A DNA stretch of 64,000 nucleotides from Phycomyces nitens (GCA_022702545.1 JAHRBC010000008.1:1178001-1242000), one strand, 5' to 3'; counted from the first letter of the stretch, positions 23,164 to 36,700 are shown. Numbers and translations: made by a program. Notes: generated from the sequence alone by a model not told the origin.

Positions 23164-23844
23164 ATGTCTCAAGTCTCGGGCTCACTCACCAACCGTTTCA
23201 TTCAAAAGGTCTCCTCCAAGGAGTTCAGAAGCTACTTTTTGAGGTAAGCCCTGTCCTAATTAACAAAAACAAAATGCTCATTCAGCTCTTTATATTAGCA
23301 CTGTAAGTCATTGCAGAATATAATTAAAGATTGGCGATTGGAAAGTGCAAAGTGTCTAATAATCTTGGTACCTATTTAACTATACATCCAATGCATCTCC
23401 ACAGCACTTTTGGGGACCTGTTGCCAACTGGGGTATCCCCATTGCTGCCATCTCTGACTGGAAGAAGGATCCTGAGCTTATCTCGGGAAACATGACTGCT
23501 GGCAAGTATTAGGCTACAGACAGCCAGTGAGTCACCAATTAAACCTAAAAAAAATATCTTTGTGTAAATATCAAATAATATAGCTCTCTGCATCTACTCG
23601 GGTCTCTTTATGCGTTTCGCTTTGGCTGTTCAGCCCGTGAACTACCTCTTGTTCGCCTGCCACGCCACCAACGAAGTCGCCCAGCTGGTCCAGGGCTACC
23701 GTTACATTGATTACCACAAGTAAGTCCAAGAGTTTATAAAACAGAGCATTGGGCTAATTAGACCATTCGATTCTCTAAAGGCTCGGTGGAAAGGCAAAGC
23801 TCTTGGAACAGCAGGCCCAGGAAAAGGCTGTTGCCTTGGATTAG
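23164..23844 (+). CDS. MPC1: Mitochondrial pyruvate carrier subunit 1
   Basis: Exons 23164-23243, 23299-23302, 23405-23501, 23584-23719 and 23781-23844 give 126 aa. The product shows [56 protein letters not shown] and [15 protein letters not shown], the hallmark of MPC1, which with MPC2/3 imports pyruvate across the inner mitochondrial membrane through three transmembrane helices. Exon 2 is only four bases (CACT), flanked by TTAG and GTAAGT; it supplies the conserved Ser-Thr before HFWGP, and without it the frame is lost. The next-but-one intron (23502-23583) needs a GC donor (GCAAGT) to give MTAALC. Identity is certain; the microexon is inferred from frame and conservation. Confidence 0.95.
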
Positions 23845-24074
23845 ATTCTTTTTTTTTAAAGAAGTTTGTTTGAATTTATAAATACTTGTAATAATATGCG
23901 CCGTTCTTAACACTCAACAAAAAATATAAAGATTAAAGAGGATTAGAATACAAAAAAGGGAGAAGGTCGGGTAGAGCTTAAAAGAATAGAATAGAGCTTG
24001 TTAAACTAGTTTTTCAAATAAGAGAATGGGAGGCTGCATAAAGAAAATATACTTGGTCCAAGATCATGTTTCCC

Positions 24075-25005
<931 letters not shown>

Positions 25006-26739
25006 TACTCAACAACTAACCAAGGATTTATAAAGGTAGATTCAATGAGCCCATGTTTGACAGAAATCAAAAAATAAAGGAATCTACTCCTTATTTTTTG
25101 TTTTACCAAATAGTCTGCTTATTTTTAAGAATAAAAACAAAAAAGAAAGAGGTATTTATATACAAAGGCGTGCGTTTGTGTGTAGACTGCAGATAAGTAG
25201 TAATAATAACAATAATGAACAAATTATTAAAGAAAGAAAGTAGAAAAAGCCAAAACGAAGGAGGGGAAAAAAAAAGGGCGCTTTGGCAACTCTTTATACC
25301 TCAAGATTATATACACGTCATCAGCCAATGCATTACTTATCCTTAATATCCATACTGTTTTATGGATACCTAGTTTTTTTTTCTTCTTCTCATTTTGATA
25401 GGCTTGTAAGTAACATAGTCTTGTTTACGATTATTCACAACAAGGCTGCAAAGAACAAAAAGGGTCTGTCATCTCTGGTTTATTATGCTCATCCAAACAT
25501 AAATCCTTCCAAAGTAGATCAATATCCATAAACAGCAATTGTTTACACAAAAGTGTATAATGTCCTATATTTGTTAACAATGAAATAACAAGAGAAAATT
25601 ATAGTTGATGTCCAAGACATATAAAACATATTTATTCAGATTATATACAACCACAGAGATCTACATTCCAAACATAGATTCACAAGTCTATCAAGTAGAA
25701 TGTCTATCCTGTACGCACATCTTATCAACTGCTTTCCTTTTTATGTTTTCATACGCCACCCTGTTCTGCACAGACAAACTGGAGTTTATACATTTTAAAC
25801 ATACTGGGTAATATTCCCAGAAAAATATATATTTTGATATCGAATTATGTTTAAATCTACTATCAATACCAAATCGTACCCTTGATCGTATTTATTCATT
25901 ATTAACATTTCATGTCTTTATTCTGAACTTGCAACAAACCAAGAATTTATTAAAATAAAGAATCAAAAAGTAATAAATACAAGCTATTCTAGAAATAACT
26001 AGCCCACAAAAACTACTATTAAGAAATCAAGCAAGATTAACAATGATATAAAGCATAAAAGTTACCAGCAAATATTTTAAAGCAGCTCACTTTCTGTCAA
26101 GCAAAATTTAAAAAAAAAGCAAGCCCGGCTTAGGTTATAGGTAAGACAGAGGAGAAATGGTAAACAACACCTGTACCAAATTACTCTATTTCCAATTGCT
26201 CACTAATGTGCAATATATACTATAGATATCACCAGAGGACACCAATTATGTCCAACTCATCCAATTACTTTGTGTCATGGCTGGTGATCAAAGATATCAT
26301 GAGGTTCTGTAATTTTTATTCTCTACTCTCTTTGTATCCATTTGACATCCCCATCCACAGAATAGCTGGAAAATGGAATCTACAGGTATTCTATCCAAAA
26401 AACACACACATAAAAAAAACCTGTGCTCATCCACTTTATATAATCAACCGAGCATGGTAATACAAAGCCTATTATTTTATTATTTTTAAAAAAAGATATT
26501 TTGTCAAGTGCTCTTGTTATTCTTACCAATATATAGACGTTGGTGCACTCCCAGAAAAAAAAGGCATCGCAAACCAACCAAAATTACAAGAAAAAAAAAG
26601 CTATTATTACTTGTTATTTTCTTTTGGCTTTAAAACCAAAACTACATTAACAAAGCCCTTGTGTCATCAGTTGAAGAACGATTCAAAAAAAAAAACTACC
26701 TCTCGCCGTGAGTTCTCATAGTTTATTTGTGGAAGAATT
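25006..26739. other. AT-rich gene-free region upstream of CDC42
   Basis: Contains the CDC42 promoter (AAAGAAAG and A-rich tracts, 25050-25275) and then low-complexity AT sequence with short open frames lacking any domain. Nothing else is supported. Confidence 0.4.
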
Positions 26740-27727
26740 ATTCTTCTTTACAAAGCCAACAATTTCTCAGGAGATAAAGTCATCATGGACATTTCTCAGT
26801 CAAAGATTTGAAGCAACATCAAATGTTGGGAAGAAAGTAACCCAACAGAGTCGAAACCTAGGTCAGGAAGACCCAAGAAACTCAGTGCTACAGATAATAC
26901 TGCGCTTTGTTTGAGTGCAAGGATTCAGGTGTTCGAAAGCTATGGGTATCAGTAGTAAGAATTGGCGCTTTCTGGTGTCATTGTATGTAGAAAAACGGTT
27001 ATCGACTATCTTTGAGCAAATATATTTGGTTCTTGTGTACCAGCATTCAGAAAAAAACTGAAACCCAAAAAGAAGAACAATCGGCTTCGTTGGGCAAGAG
27101 GCAGGGCCAATTTGGCAGTAGAGGACTGGGGAAGGGTTAATTGGTCAGATGAGTCCAAGTTTACGGTAAAAGGTAACATTTATGACCCATCTGTGCTTTA
27201 TAAACCCGGAGAACGCTTTTAAAATAGACATATGCTTCAAACTGAGAAGTTTGGAAAAGGCTCGGTAATGGTGGGAGGCTGATTGTGGTAGAGAATTTGG
27301 GCCTCTAACCATGCTTGATGACTCTGTCAATCAAGATGTGTATGTCAACTTTTTGTCCCAGGAATTAAGCCCTTAATATCAAAAATTAAATTATAGACAT
27401 AATATCATCTTCAAATTCCAAGAAGCTGACACCAGATGCCATACTGGCTCCTACACAATATGGTGGAAAAATAGATGGCAAATCAAGCACTTTGGCTACT
27501 GGCCATCTCAAATCCCTGATTTTAATTAAATTGAGTATGTCCGAAAGGCCATAAAAGACCATGTTGCAGAGATAAAGGAATGCTTCAACAATACTAAAGG
27601 TTTTAAGGCCTGTATGTCCAAGGAGTGGGAGCAGATGGATCCTGAATTCGGTGTAAGGCTTGTTGTAAGTATGCCTGATCGGATTAAGGCTGTAATTGCT
27701 GCTCGTGGTGGAAACACCCGGTATTAA
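26740..27727 (+). pseudogene. Tc1-family transposase relic, nearly full length
   Basis: Read across frames on the + strand: an N-terminal GRPRKLSATDN (HTH/GRPR linker, about 26867-26900), RLRWARGRANLAVEDWGRVNWSDESKF around 27080-27165 (first catalytic Asp), IYDPSVL, a GGRLIVVENLG remnant, IWWKNRWQIKHFGYWPSQIPDFN with a stop replacing Leu-Asn-Pro, IEYVRKAIKDHVAEIK, and the C-terminus WEQMDPEFGVRLVVSMPDRIKAVIAARGGNTRY then stop (27600-27727). This is a textbook Tc1 layout. Several stops and frameshifts disable it. The last 190 codons' frame is unusually well kept. Confidence 0.82.
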
Positions 27728-29070
27728 AAATTATTCATTTTTCTTATATTCATAATATATACACTATTGACTATTGAAATATAAAGTCTCTAGTCATTAA
27801 GATGAACAGATAAAAAGATATTTGTTAAAGATAGGGTGTATATTTTTTGGGTGCAAAAATGATCTAATTTTGTGATAATTTTTTTTGTTTTCTGAGTGTA
27901 GAATGTTAGCCTAGGATATAATTATTGAAAATAATAACCTTAATGCGAGTTTTAATAGCAGAATGGACAGAGGATTATTTTACTAAATACTTTAAATGAG
28001 GTTATTTGAAAAGAAGTATCAGTTAGTAAAGGTTTGATTGCAAATTATATGATGTATAAAAGATGTTAATTGTTGTACTCTGACATATATAATATATATA
28101 TATATATATGCTGTTTTAAAACTTTGATAATATATTTTGCCGACATGTTAAACTACTGTGACAGGTGAGTAGGCAATATTGAATAGCATGGTTTTGGAAG
28201 GAATCATCCTTTTCAGTGTATTTACATTCTTGATTAATTCTTTTTAATAGGTATTTCCATTGAATACTTGTCTACAGACGGATTTATTTACCCCAAGATA
28301 GAGTCTTTGTGTATGGATTTACAGTACTGAATGTCAGGAATAAAATATTTTGTAGACTGTACAACTCAAGCAACCATTTACTTCCTCATACATTGAGAGA
28401 AATGGATCAAAATAATCCAAGTACCCTACATGGCCTAGGTTTTAAAAGGTTGTTTTGTTTTAGAGTGTATAATAATATTGAGTATTAATATTTTTTTTGG
28501 TCACTTTTGACATCTATATCTGTCTAGTGGCTTTGGTGTATGCTATATTTTTACGCTTTTCAAATATTCCTTAGATACACCCCAGTTTTCTTTAAAGAAT
28601 ATATCCAACATTGAATAACCTATAAATTATGTACCTAATTTGTTGGATCTGCTTTTAAAGATAATTCAAAATGTATTCAATTGAATTGCGACAATGGCTT
28701 TCAGGAGACTAGTTGGATAAAAAAATCAAGCTATAATGCTGTAATGGAGATGGACTTTGGCAATTTCAATCACTTTTTTCTTCTTTTTCTTGGAAATCCT
28801 ATGAATTTTTATCAGTTTCTCAGAGTATATTTATCGCTTACAAAGAAAAGCACTGAATTAAATAGACAATGCAAAAGTGGTGGAAAGTTGCTTTTTTTTT
28901 TAAAAAAAAAAGAGAGCTCAGTCAACAATTCAATGATTTTGTTTTGCCGATTCATTATAAATGTTATCGATTCAATGAAAAAAGCAAATTACAAATCAAA
29001 AGATTTAACGAGGTTTGAAACGTTTCTTTTATTTCTAGTTTTTAGGTTAGTATGCACCTTCATCATAAGT
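27728..29070. other. Gene-free stretch with unassigned open frames
   Basis: TA microsatellite near 28085-28110. A + strand open stretch around 28265-28450 (LPQDRVFVYGFTVLNVRNKI) and the frame 28681-29163 (160 codons, Lys/Phe-rich) match nothing I recognise; composition follows the AT-rich background, so I do not call genes here. Confidence 0.35.
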
Positions 29071-30875
29071 TTAAATGATCTCAGAATCAGATACATAGCC
29101 AAGCTCTATCTTTGTATAGCTGGTAAAACTATTGTATCTCAAATTATCGTTCTCCATATTTAATGTATCTCCCCAATTGGTGATATTTTTAGTGATTAAT
29201 TTGTTTTTCTCATAGTCTGAGACGAATTCTTCGTAGGTGGAATCTTCTTCTGATGCGATAATCCACATTTCATCATTATCATCTGTGTAAAGCAAATGAT
29301 ACTCAAACTCAACCGGTGGATCACCAACAGCTGGTAATACATTGGGATCGCAATCTTGCCCCAAAGGAATATCGTCAATTGGTTGAATAATAAGAGCTGC
29401 ATTTTTTTTACACCTCTTTTTGTTTCGCACAATAAAACTCGTCTTTTCCATATACACTCTCTCAAATTAGATGTAGGTCATATCAATAGACTGGTTCCCA
29501 GGTGTTGTGCAATTGCCATATACTGAGGAATCTTGAAAATCCAACTCATTCAAACTTCTGCAGTGGAATGATAGAAACCGGAGAACATCCGATGTAAGAC
29601 TTGTATAAACTACTTTGAACGACTGGAGACCAAATCTGTTTAAATTGTAGAGTTCACCTTTAAGTTTGATATGATCAAAGCCGAGTCCAAGTGATCTCAA
29701 GCGAGGCGCTGTACATAGAAGGGTATCCGGTTCAACAGACATGGATGGGTCAATATGCATTTCAACTATGTTGTAAAAGCCGTCATTTATCTCTTCAAAG
29801 TCAATTGGGGCTGAATATACATATGGACCTTGCACATGAAATGATTCAATGGTCTTTGAAAATCCTGAAAGACAAATTTCTATGATATGTTTTAGAATAT
29901 TAAAGAGATTATCCGGGGAAGTGATATCATCTGGCATGTTAATTTAAACCTACATGTGTTTTAACAGTACATTGTGAAAATTGTATTATATCCCAGAAAA
30001 TAGATCATCTTCCCCAGTCCAATTGCAATAGTTAAGATTTAATTTTGTAAGGTGTTGAAATGGCAGAGGCACTTGCTGAAACATTGCTATCGTATAGCTT
30101 CTTCTTTTTTTCATTGATTTTGGGTAGATTATTTGATGTTATTAAATCAAGTGTGCGTGGATTGGGATATTTTTGAGCAAAATACTAAAGTCATAGATGG
30201 TCTGTATCTCCAAAAGTTATGCCCAGATATTTCATCTTTGCGGCTGGTGATACTTTTGTCATACGTTCAGTGTCTGTTTCGGATAGAGTCAATAGATTCG
30301 AACTTGATCCCAAATATCCAAAGTGGTTTAAATGCGAGTGAATAGCTTCAAATCGTCTAATGAGAACGATGCTTGTATATTTCCCTTGTATTCAGTAAGA
30401 ATCTTCAGTCGTCTCAAGAGGGGTAAACACACAATAATTTTAACAAGCGTATTCTCAATGTCAGCAGGTGTCTTGTTAAAAGCGATGTAGAGGTCTGTCA
30501 ATGATCTCCAGATGTTCCAGTCAGCAGTAATTCCAGCGTTGTTCAGGAGTAAAGATTCTTCGTCCAAATGAAGATACTTTATATTTGGAAAGATTTGTTG
30601 CAGTATGTAGAGCCCTTCGTCTGCCGTTGGCGTATTACATCTTATTTTTAAATCTCGTACAATGGATCTAGTTTTTAGGCAAGGTGGTTGATTATCTTAA
30701 GGAGGATTGGCAAGGTCGTTTAATACACTTCGATATATCACTAGGTCAGAGTGGAGGGAATCCTGGAATGTTTTTTTCATGGCTTGCAAACTAGAGAACA
30801 AGATATTTTGTCCTCAAGAGAAAGAAGGTCCGTAAATTGTTCTATAATTTTTCGAGGAAGATCAGATAATAGCAT
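29071..30875 (-). pseudogene. F-box/LRR protein pseudogene
   Basis: From the ATG at 30875 the minus strand reads LPRKIIEQFTDLLSLEDKIS then CSLVCKP, a good N-terminal F-box (LP..I...I...L...D..S...VCK.W). The expected Trp codon is TGA at 30777-30779. Leucine-rich-repeat-like segments follow: IFPNIKYLHLDEESLLLNN, WRSLTDLYIAF, LPLLRRLKIL, PRLRSLGLGFDHIKL, LRFLSFHCRSLNELDF. More stops occur around 30740-30700, 30330-29940 and at about 29471 (TAA followed by continued homologous-looking frame to 29071). F-box/LRR proteins are SCF ubiquitin-ligase adaptors and form large families in these fungi. This copy is clearly broken. Confidence 0.7.
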
Positions 30876-31288
30876 AATAAAATTGATATTTGAAATATAA
30901 ATATACTGGAAAGAAGAGTTTTAGTACTTTCCAAATATTTAAATACATTTTCATGCTTTTGAATGGGAAAAAAGCAAAGGAGGCTCTGTGTACTGCACGA
31001 CAGAGGAACACTTCGCAGTAAGTGGAACTAGAAAATAAACTAGGTCGGTACCCCTTTACTTTTTTTCTTTGGAAGAACTCTGATGTTGTCCGGACCGACC
31101 ACCCATTCAGTTCTATCCGGACTAAAAGGGGTGCTCGAGAATAATGCGCGATCCCACCAAACACTATAGTACTACCATTGAGGCAATGTCATTATTAGCC
31201 CACCAGCAGTCATTTAAATAGAAAAGATTCTTTTTCCGGTAAATATATATTTGCTGCCGAGAACAGATATCGTCTTGGTCATTTCCTA
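30876..31288. other. Spacer between F-box pseudogene and miniature element
   Basis: A minus-strand open frame (31164-30862) has no domain signature. The segment GCTCTGTGTACTGCACGACA near 30983 loosely resembles one near 41474 in the tandem array, suggesting shared repeat ancestry. Confidence 0.3.
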
Positions 31289-31413
31289 CACTACGGCGGA
31301 AAAACCGGTAGATATCTGCCGTATTTCGCCACTATAAAAATGGTAGATATGTGACCAAAACGGTAGATATATGACCAAAACGGTAGATATATACCGGGGT
31401 TTCCGCAATAGTG
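31289..31413. mobile_element. Candidate CACTA-ended miniature inverted-repeat element with internal 20-bp repeats
   Basis: The two ends are inverted copies: CACTACGGCGGAAAAACCGG at 31289-31308 and, read on the other strand, CACTATTGCGGAAACCCCGG at 31413-31394; 16 of 20 positions agree. Between them lie four units related to GGTAGATATATGACCAAAAC (starting about 31307, 31340, 31362 and 31383), spaced by roughly 20-33 bp. CACTA termini are the hallmark of the EnSpm/CMC superfamily. I see no clear 3-bp target duplication and no coding capacity, so it would be non-autonomous. Confidence 0.45.
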
Positions 31414-31574
31414 GCATGTCTTTGAATCTCATCTACAAACATGCAAAACATCAAGAGAATTTATGTATCTTGTGATAAAGATCAAGATTTTATTGGCGTA
31501 TATAAAAGTATTTATGCTTTTTTTTTTAAAAAAAAGGGAATTTTACAGGTATAGAAGGATATAGGTAAGAGGGT

Positions 31575-32978
31575 TTATTTTTTAGCATTTTGCTGCTTTC
31601 GAAGCTCTTCGAGTCTGGACTTGCTCTTGGGGTCAAAGAATGGTCTCTCGGCCTGTTATGTTGATAAGTAAGATGATATAAAGATGGGTTATTAGCATAT
31701 ATATATTACCTGAGTTGTTATTCTCCATCCGTGGCGCTTGTCAATGTGGAAATAGTCAAAGATTGCGCAGTGAGTAGTGATTCTGTTGTCCCAGACTGCG
31801 ATTGTGTCTTCGGTCCATTTGAATCGCACTTGGAAGTCATATCCACCAGAGACGTGAGCATACAAGAATTTGAGGATAGTATCCGATTCACGTCTGCTCA
31901 ATCCAACAATGTGGCGGGCAAACGCAGGCTGCACAAAGAGTCCCTTCCAGCCTGTAACTGGATGAGTACGGATAAGAGGATGAGTATGCTCCACAATCTG
32001 TCGGCGCTGAGTCCATCCGCGAGCCTTTGCACTCAAACACTGTTCGATACCAGAATGCACAACCTCGAGTCCCTCGAGGAACTTTTGGAGAGGAGGAGAG
32101 AGACTATCATAGGCGGCGTAACTGGATGCCCAGATGGTGTCACCACCAACGGGTGGCAAAGTATCGACCTTCAAAAAGGTAAATCCTGGAGGCTGGAGCT
32201 CATAGCTCACATCAGTGTGCCAGCCTAAACATTGATGTATAAGTAATAGAACACTTTTAAATATATTTCAAAGTACCACTGGCAGCAGCATCTACTAGGG
32301 CTGTGACGCGTTTGACTGTTTCTTCACTATAAAAAGATAACCATGGTCAGATAAAAAAGTCTGGTGTCGTTGATCAATTTATTACCTTTTGTCAAAATAG
32401 ATAGGATGCACCTCTGGTTCATTAGGAACATGTCCTTCTAAAAGATGAACATGACTATATACAAATATTAGTATTTTGTAATAGCTACAGGTGTATTCAA
32501 TATACATACAGAGGACCTATAAAGATAATTGTTTAGTTGATGTTTTTCTTCTTCAAAATGAAAACTTACCATAGTGTCTTCCGAGCTCCTTGCCCTGCTC
32601 ATAGTTGAGGTCTTGATCTCTAAAGAACACAACACCACGCTCTGCAATAAGCAGTGCCAAGTCATCCTTTTGCTGGTTTGTCAACTTGGAGAGCTGAATG
32701 CCATGAATCTCGGTACCGACGTTGGGAGTAACATCGAATATCTTTTCGGCATTTTCATAGAGAGATGCTTTCTTGGGATCAGCACGGTGGCCAGGATCCT
32801 TGTGCTCAAAAGGCTCGAGTTCAGGGTACTATAGAGATATATACATTAAATATCAAGACATCAAAATATATGAAAGACTTACAACTGTCTTTGGGAAATC
32901 CCAGTAAGACTTCTCCTGGCGAAACAATTTCTTCAAATCGAGAATAGGCAAAGCTTCTTTGGCTGTGGCGTTTGGCAT
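31575..32978 (-). CDS. TauD/TfdA-type Fe(II)/2-oxoglutarate dioxygenase (sulfonate/taurine dioxygenase-like)
   Basis: Exons 32978-32883, 32828-32570, 32516-32510, 32454-32386, 32326-32277, 32224-31710 and 31652-31575 give 325 aa with all phases closed. Family motifs: GTEIHGIQLSKLT, GVVFFRDQDL, LGRHYGPLHVH, the metal-binding WHTDVSYE (His and Asp of the facial triad), PPVGGDTIWASSYAAYD, HPLIRTHPVTGWKGLFV, and the distal WDNRITTHCAIFDY (third ligand His) with RHGWRITT (2-oxoglutarate Arg). Fungal members (Jlp1 group) release sulfite from sulfonates for sulfur supply. Exon 3 is just seven bases (GTCCTCT, between ATAG and GTATGT) and supplies the conserved Gly-Pro-Leu. It is the only intact gene in the 25-54 kb repeat-rich region. 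Confidence 0.9.
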
Positions 32979-33720
32979 GTTTGATAATGATATTGTGATG
33001 TATTAACGATAAATAACAGGTCTCGATATGAGATACTTATATACCTTGAGATTCAGAAACTCACTCTTGATGAATATTGTTTTCAATACATACGTCCTAT
33101 GGCGCAATAGATAGGTTGGTCTTATTGCGCGAAATCAATGTGAAAATTGGTGCGATCTTTGATTAGAATTGCGTCAAATTTTTTCTTGTTTCGCAATACA
33201 CTCAATGACACTGGGATTCTCCAAAGACTAATATTCTGCGTTATTCCTTAATCAATTGTACACAACCTTTCTCATTACACTTGTACCATAGAATATAGCC
33301 TTTTATATCTTTTCGTTATCATTGCAAACAGTTGTTAACCTATTGATATTCCTCATACCAATTAAGTTTTTATTTATTTTCTACCTTGGATTAAATAAGT
33401 ACTATGTCGACTGGTGGTCTCAGTCGTTGACTAAGCAATTTATAGTTTTACTGGTTTGACTCAGTCGTTGACTTCGCAACAAATAGGTCTGCTGGTTCGG
33501 TTGAGTCATTGCCTTTACTCATATCTATAATATTAGAATTAGAATGGTTACAATATGTGTATAGGTGGTAATAGCATATATATATATTAAATGGGTGAAG
33601 AAGAAATAGAATCACAGGTGGCATAAGCTTGAATAAAAATAGAAATAGGTGTATGAGAGCATGTGTATAAGGACATAGGTGTATAAGGGCATAAAGTGCT
33701 TAGAGTCAGTCGCATAGTAG
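32979..33720. other. Spacer upstream of the dioxygenase gene and 3' flank of the Helitron
   Basis: Holds the dioxygenase promoter on its left and, on its right, sequence beyond the Helitron helicase stop including a three-copy degenerate repeat. No gene. Confidence 0.4.
33405..33525. repeat. Three degenerate tandem repeats beside the Helitron 3' side
   Basis: Units GACTGGTGGTCTCAGTCGTT (33409), TACTGGTTTGACTCAGTCGTT (33449, core CTCAGTCGTTGACT) and TGCTGGTTCGGTTGAGTCATT (33490) recur with a spacing of about 40 bp, each followed by GACT-like and GCAA-like words. They lie just past the end of the helicase reading frame, where Helitron subterminal repeats would be expected. Confidence 0.45.
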
Positions 33721-36700
33721 TTAATGTCTTGTAAGCACTTTTTTATATACTACATTGGTTGTAAATGTTGTAGTTTGAGAGCATATTGGGGTCATAGGGG
33801 GTGTCAAACATAATCTTAATCCCAGATGGGTTCCGCACACAGGAAAGGGCAACATATAATTGGCCATGACAAAAACTGGGGAAGGAAGGTATAAGTCAAC
33901 ACTGTCCAATGTTTGACCCTGAGACTTATTGATGGTCATGGCAAAAGCAAGACAGACTGGGAACTGGTATCTTTGGAATTGGATCGAAGCATTTGATCCG
34001 GATAGATTGAGCTTGATCTTTGGGATGAGAACCTGTTTTCCGGCATTAGACCCAGTGCCAATCATTGCCTTAATGACAGCATATAAGGCGGATGCCATTA
34101 CATATACCATTGTTTGGATCAAGGTCTCTTAGCAGCATGATGGGACAGCCATTTTTAAGACGAAGATTGTGGGGTAGCAGGAATCCAGAATCAAGAGAGT
34201 TGAGGAGCTCAATTGGATATGCCAAGAGGTCGTCTTCATTTATACCCTGATCAATACTTTTGTATTCTTTTAGCTGTCCAGGAAACTGATCAAGAATCAA
34301 GTTGTTGAGTCTGGAGAGGTCTGCGTTTGTTGGTGTTAATATGGCACGACCCATAAGGAATTGAGGGATTATGGAATTTAAGGAGAGGTTGGGGAATACT
34401 GCACTGGCCAGGTGAGAAATGTTGCGGCCTTGCATCAACATTGTTGAGGGGATGGGGACTGTGTCAGAACCACATGTGATGGGGACAACGCCATTGCCTA
34501 CCTGCAAGAGAAATGTTGCAAAGATCTTGAGCTGCATTGCTTCTTTGGGAGTGTTCGCCTGGGAAATTATCATATACTTCCTGAGTTTGAGCGTATTTAC
34601 ATGTCTCCATGAATTGGCTCTGTTGATGAACTGGGACACTATTTGTGATCTTGATGCTCTTGGGATAACAGGAAGAACCTGATAAAAGTCACCACCAAAG
34701 ATAAATATTTTTCCTCCAAATGGGACGTGCTCAAGCAGGGGGTCCACAGCATTCATGATATCCTGGATGAATCTGCTTACTGCATTGAAGACATCCTTAC
34801 TGATCATGGGCGCTTCATTCCAAATAACCAACTCGGTTTTATTGGTCAGTTCAGCCAACTGCGAATTGGCAGAAATTGAACAAATTGAACTCGTGTCAAT
34901 GTCAATTGGTATCTTGAACCTCGCACAGGCTGTACGACCACCATCTAACAGATGGGCACCAATTTCACCGGTTGCAACAGCAAGAGCAATTTTCCCTGTT
35001 TGGCGTACTTTCTGGAGCAAGGCATTAAAGACAAATGTCTTTCTTGTGCCACCCGGGCTATCGACAAAAAACAGTCTTGGTGCAAGCTGAGAGGCATCAA
35101 CAGCTTCCAGTATTGTGTCATATACTGAGTGTTGATCATCATTTTAGGTAAAGTCGTCAGGACAGGACAAGAGACGGGCGTCATCGCAGAGCTGTTGCTG
35201 TTCTTAAAGAATTGGCTGTGATGTCTGGCGATTTTGTAAAAGACTGGGGTTTTGGGGCAAAGGTGGAAAAATAAATCCGGTAAAGGAAGTGAGAGTGAGG
35301 GAGTTTACGGACAGGTGTGTTTCAATATCCCACAGACATCTGTCGTACATGTCTTGGGTAGGCTCCAAGGAAGAATCTGCTTCGTTATTTATGGCCAGAT
35401 AAAGATAATATTCGATCATAGAAGTGTGATGAGACATCTAGATGACAAAAGGATCGGAAACTTCACAGAATCCCAAAAGCATAGCAAATAACCGCCTCAG
35501 TTATTACGGGAGCTGGTGAGTTGCAGCATCTTTCATGAAATCGTTCCGTTCATTATCATTCATCAAAAGGCCTAGAGCACGGCAAGAAGCTTGGTTCGTT
35601 TCAAATATTTGGCCGTCTACAGTGCGGATGTCTTCGAAACTCGTGGAGCCTCGTAAATTGTTTAGCAATATTTTCAAGCAATATTTTTCAATATCTCTTG
35701 GAGAAACTGCATAAACTGCATAAACTCTTCCAATTGTTCCATTTTTGAATCTCTGGCGTGGGGTCCACACTCTGTCCCTTGGATTCCAGACATAATGTGC
35801 AGGAGAGTCAGTGTACAGATGGCGCCGAGATTCTTGATTTGCTGCATTGTACGAAAACCACATTGGCATTGTGGTTTTTGTATTTGTATGTGACAATTGT
35901 TCCAGATTATCAGTCATAGTAATACACCAATTGGGAGTAATCAAGGTGGATGACAAGTCGTTGGTGGGAAGAGTACTCTTGGTGAAGCTTGAATGAGAAG
36001 ATTCTCCAATATGCTTCGGATGCCGAGACATATCGAGCATCAGGGAATTCCTCGACTTCATTGGTGTTCTCCTGAGGCTGCTGTAACGTGGCGTTGGTGG
36101 TAGATGTGGGTTGTACGCTTGCCATTGCGCGGTCATGGTCTTTGTATACATATTTATACAGGTATTTCACTGCAGAAACAGAGGTACTTATCTCAACATT
36201 AATGTGCACGTTGTACTTTGCACAAAGGTAACGGTTGTGGGGAACCACCCATCGGTTATCCAACTTAATGGATCCTTTCATGTCATAACTTCCGTCATTT
36301 ATTCTATGGTATTTAGGATACCCTGATCCATCCTCTACTGTCTCTTTACAGAAGGCTTTAGGAAACCGCTTCTTGCACCGGCTATTTTCCACGCATGGGG
36401 CTCTTGGATGAGACGGCCCACATGGTCTAGGCATCATATTTCTATGTACACTTTCATAGGCTAAGGGTTCCGCGACAGGGTTGGAAAGCTCGGCCAAGAC
36501 TATAAGATCGTAGTAATTAGGCGAGAGAGGCTTGTCATCTGTGTAAAGAATCAAGAGAATGTGTGCATGTGCAAGTCCTATTTTTTTTGGAATTCGATTA
36601 CATATATGAAGGCTTTCACCTTTCCAAGAATATGCTTTCTGGTCAGATTATCTATAAGATCTTTTAACTTTATGTTAAAAACACGGGAGCAAAGATCAGG

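Noticed and set aside
28681..29163. 160-codon open frame on the + strand
   Set aside because: Lys/Phe/Ile-rich as expected of AT-rich random DNA, poly-T/A runs inside, no domain and overlapping the end of the F-box relic.
31731..32228. 165-codon + strand frame opposite the dioxygenase
   Set aside because: It lies fully antisense to the large exon carrying the TauD motifs; no own signature.
35204..35437. Small frames inside the Helitron treated as separate genes
   Set aside because: They are fragments of the broken Rep/helicase frame; adjacent frames continue the same homology.
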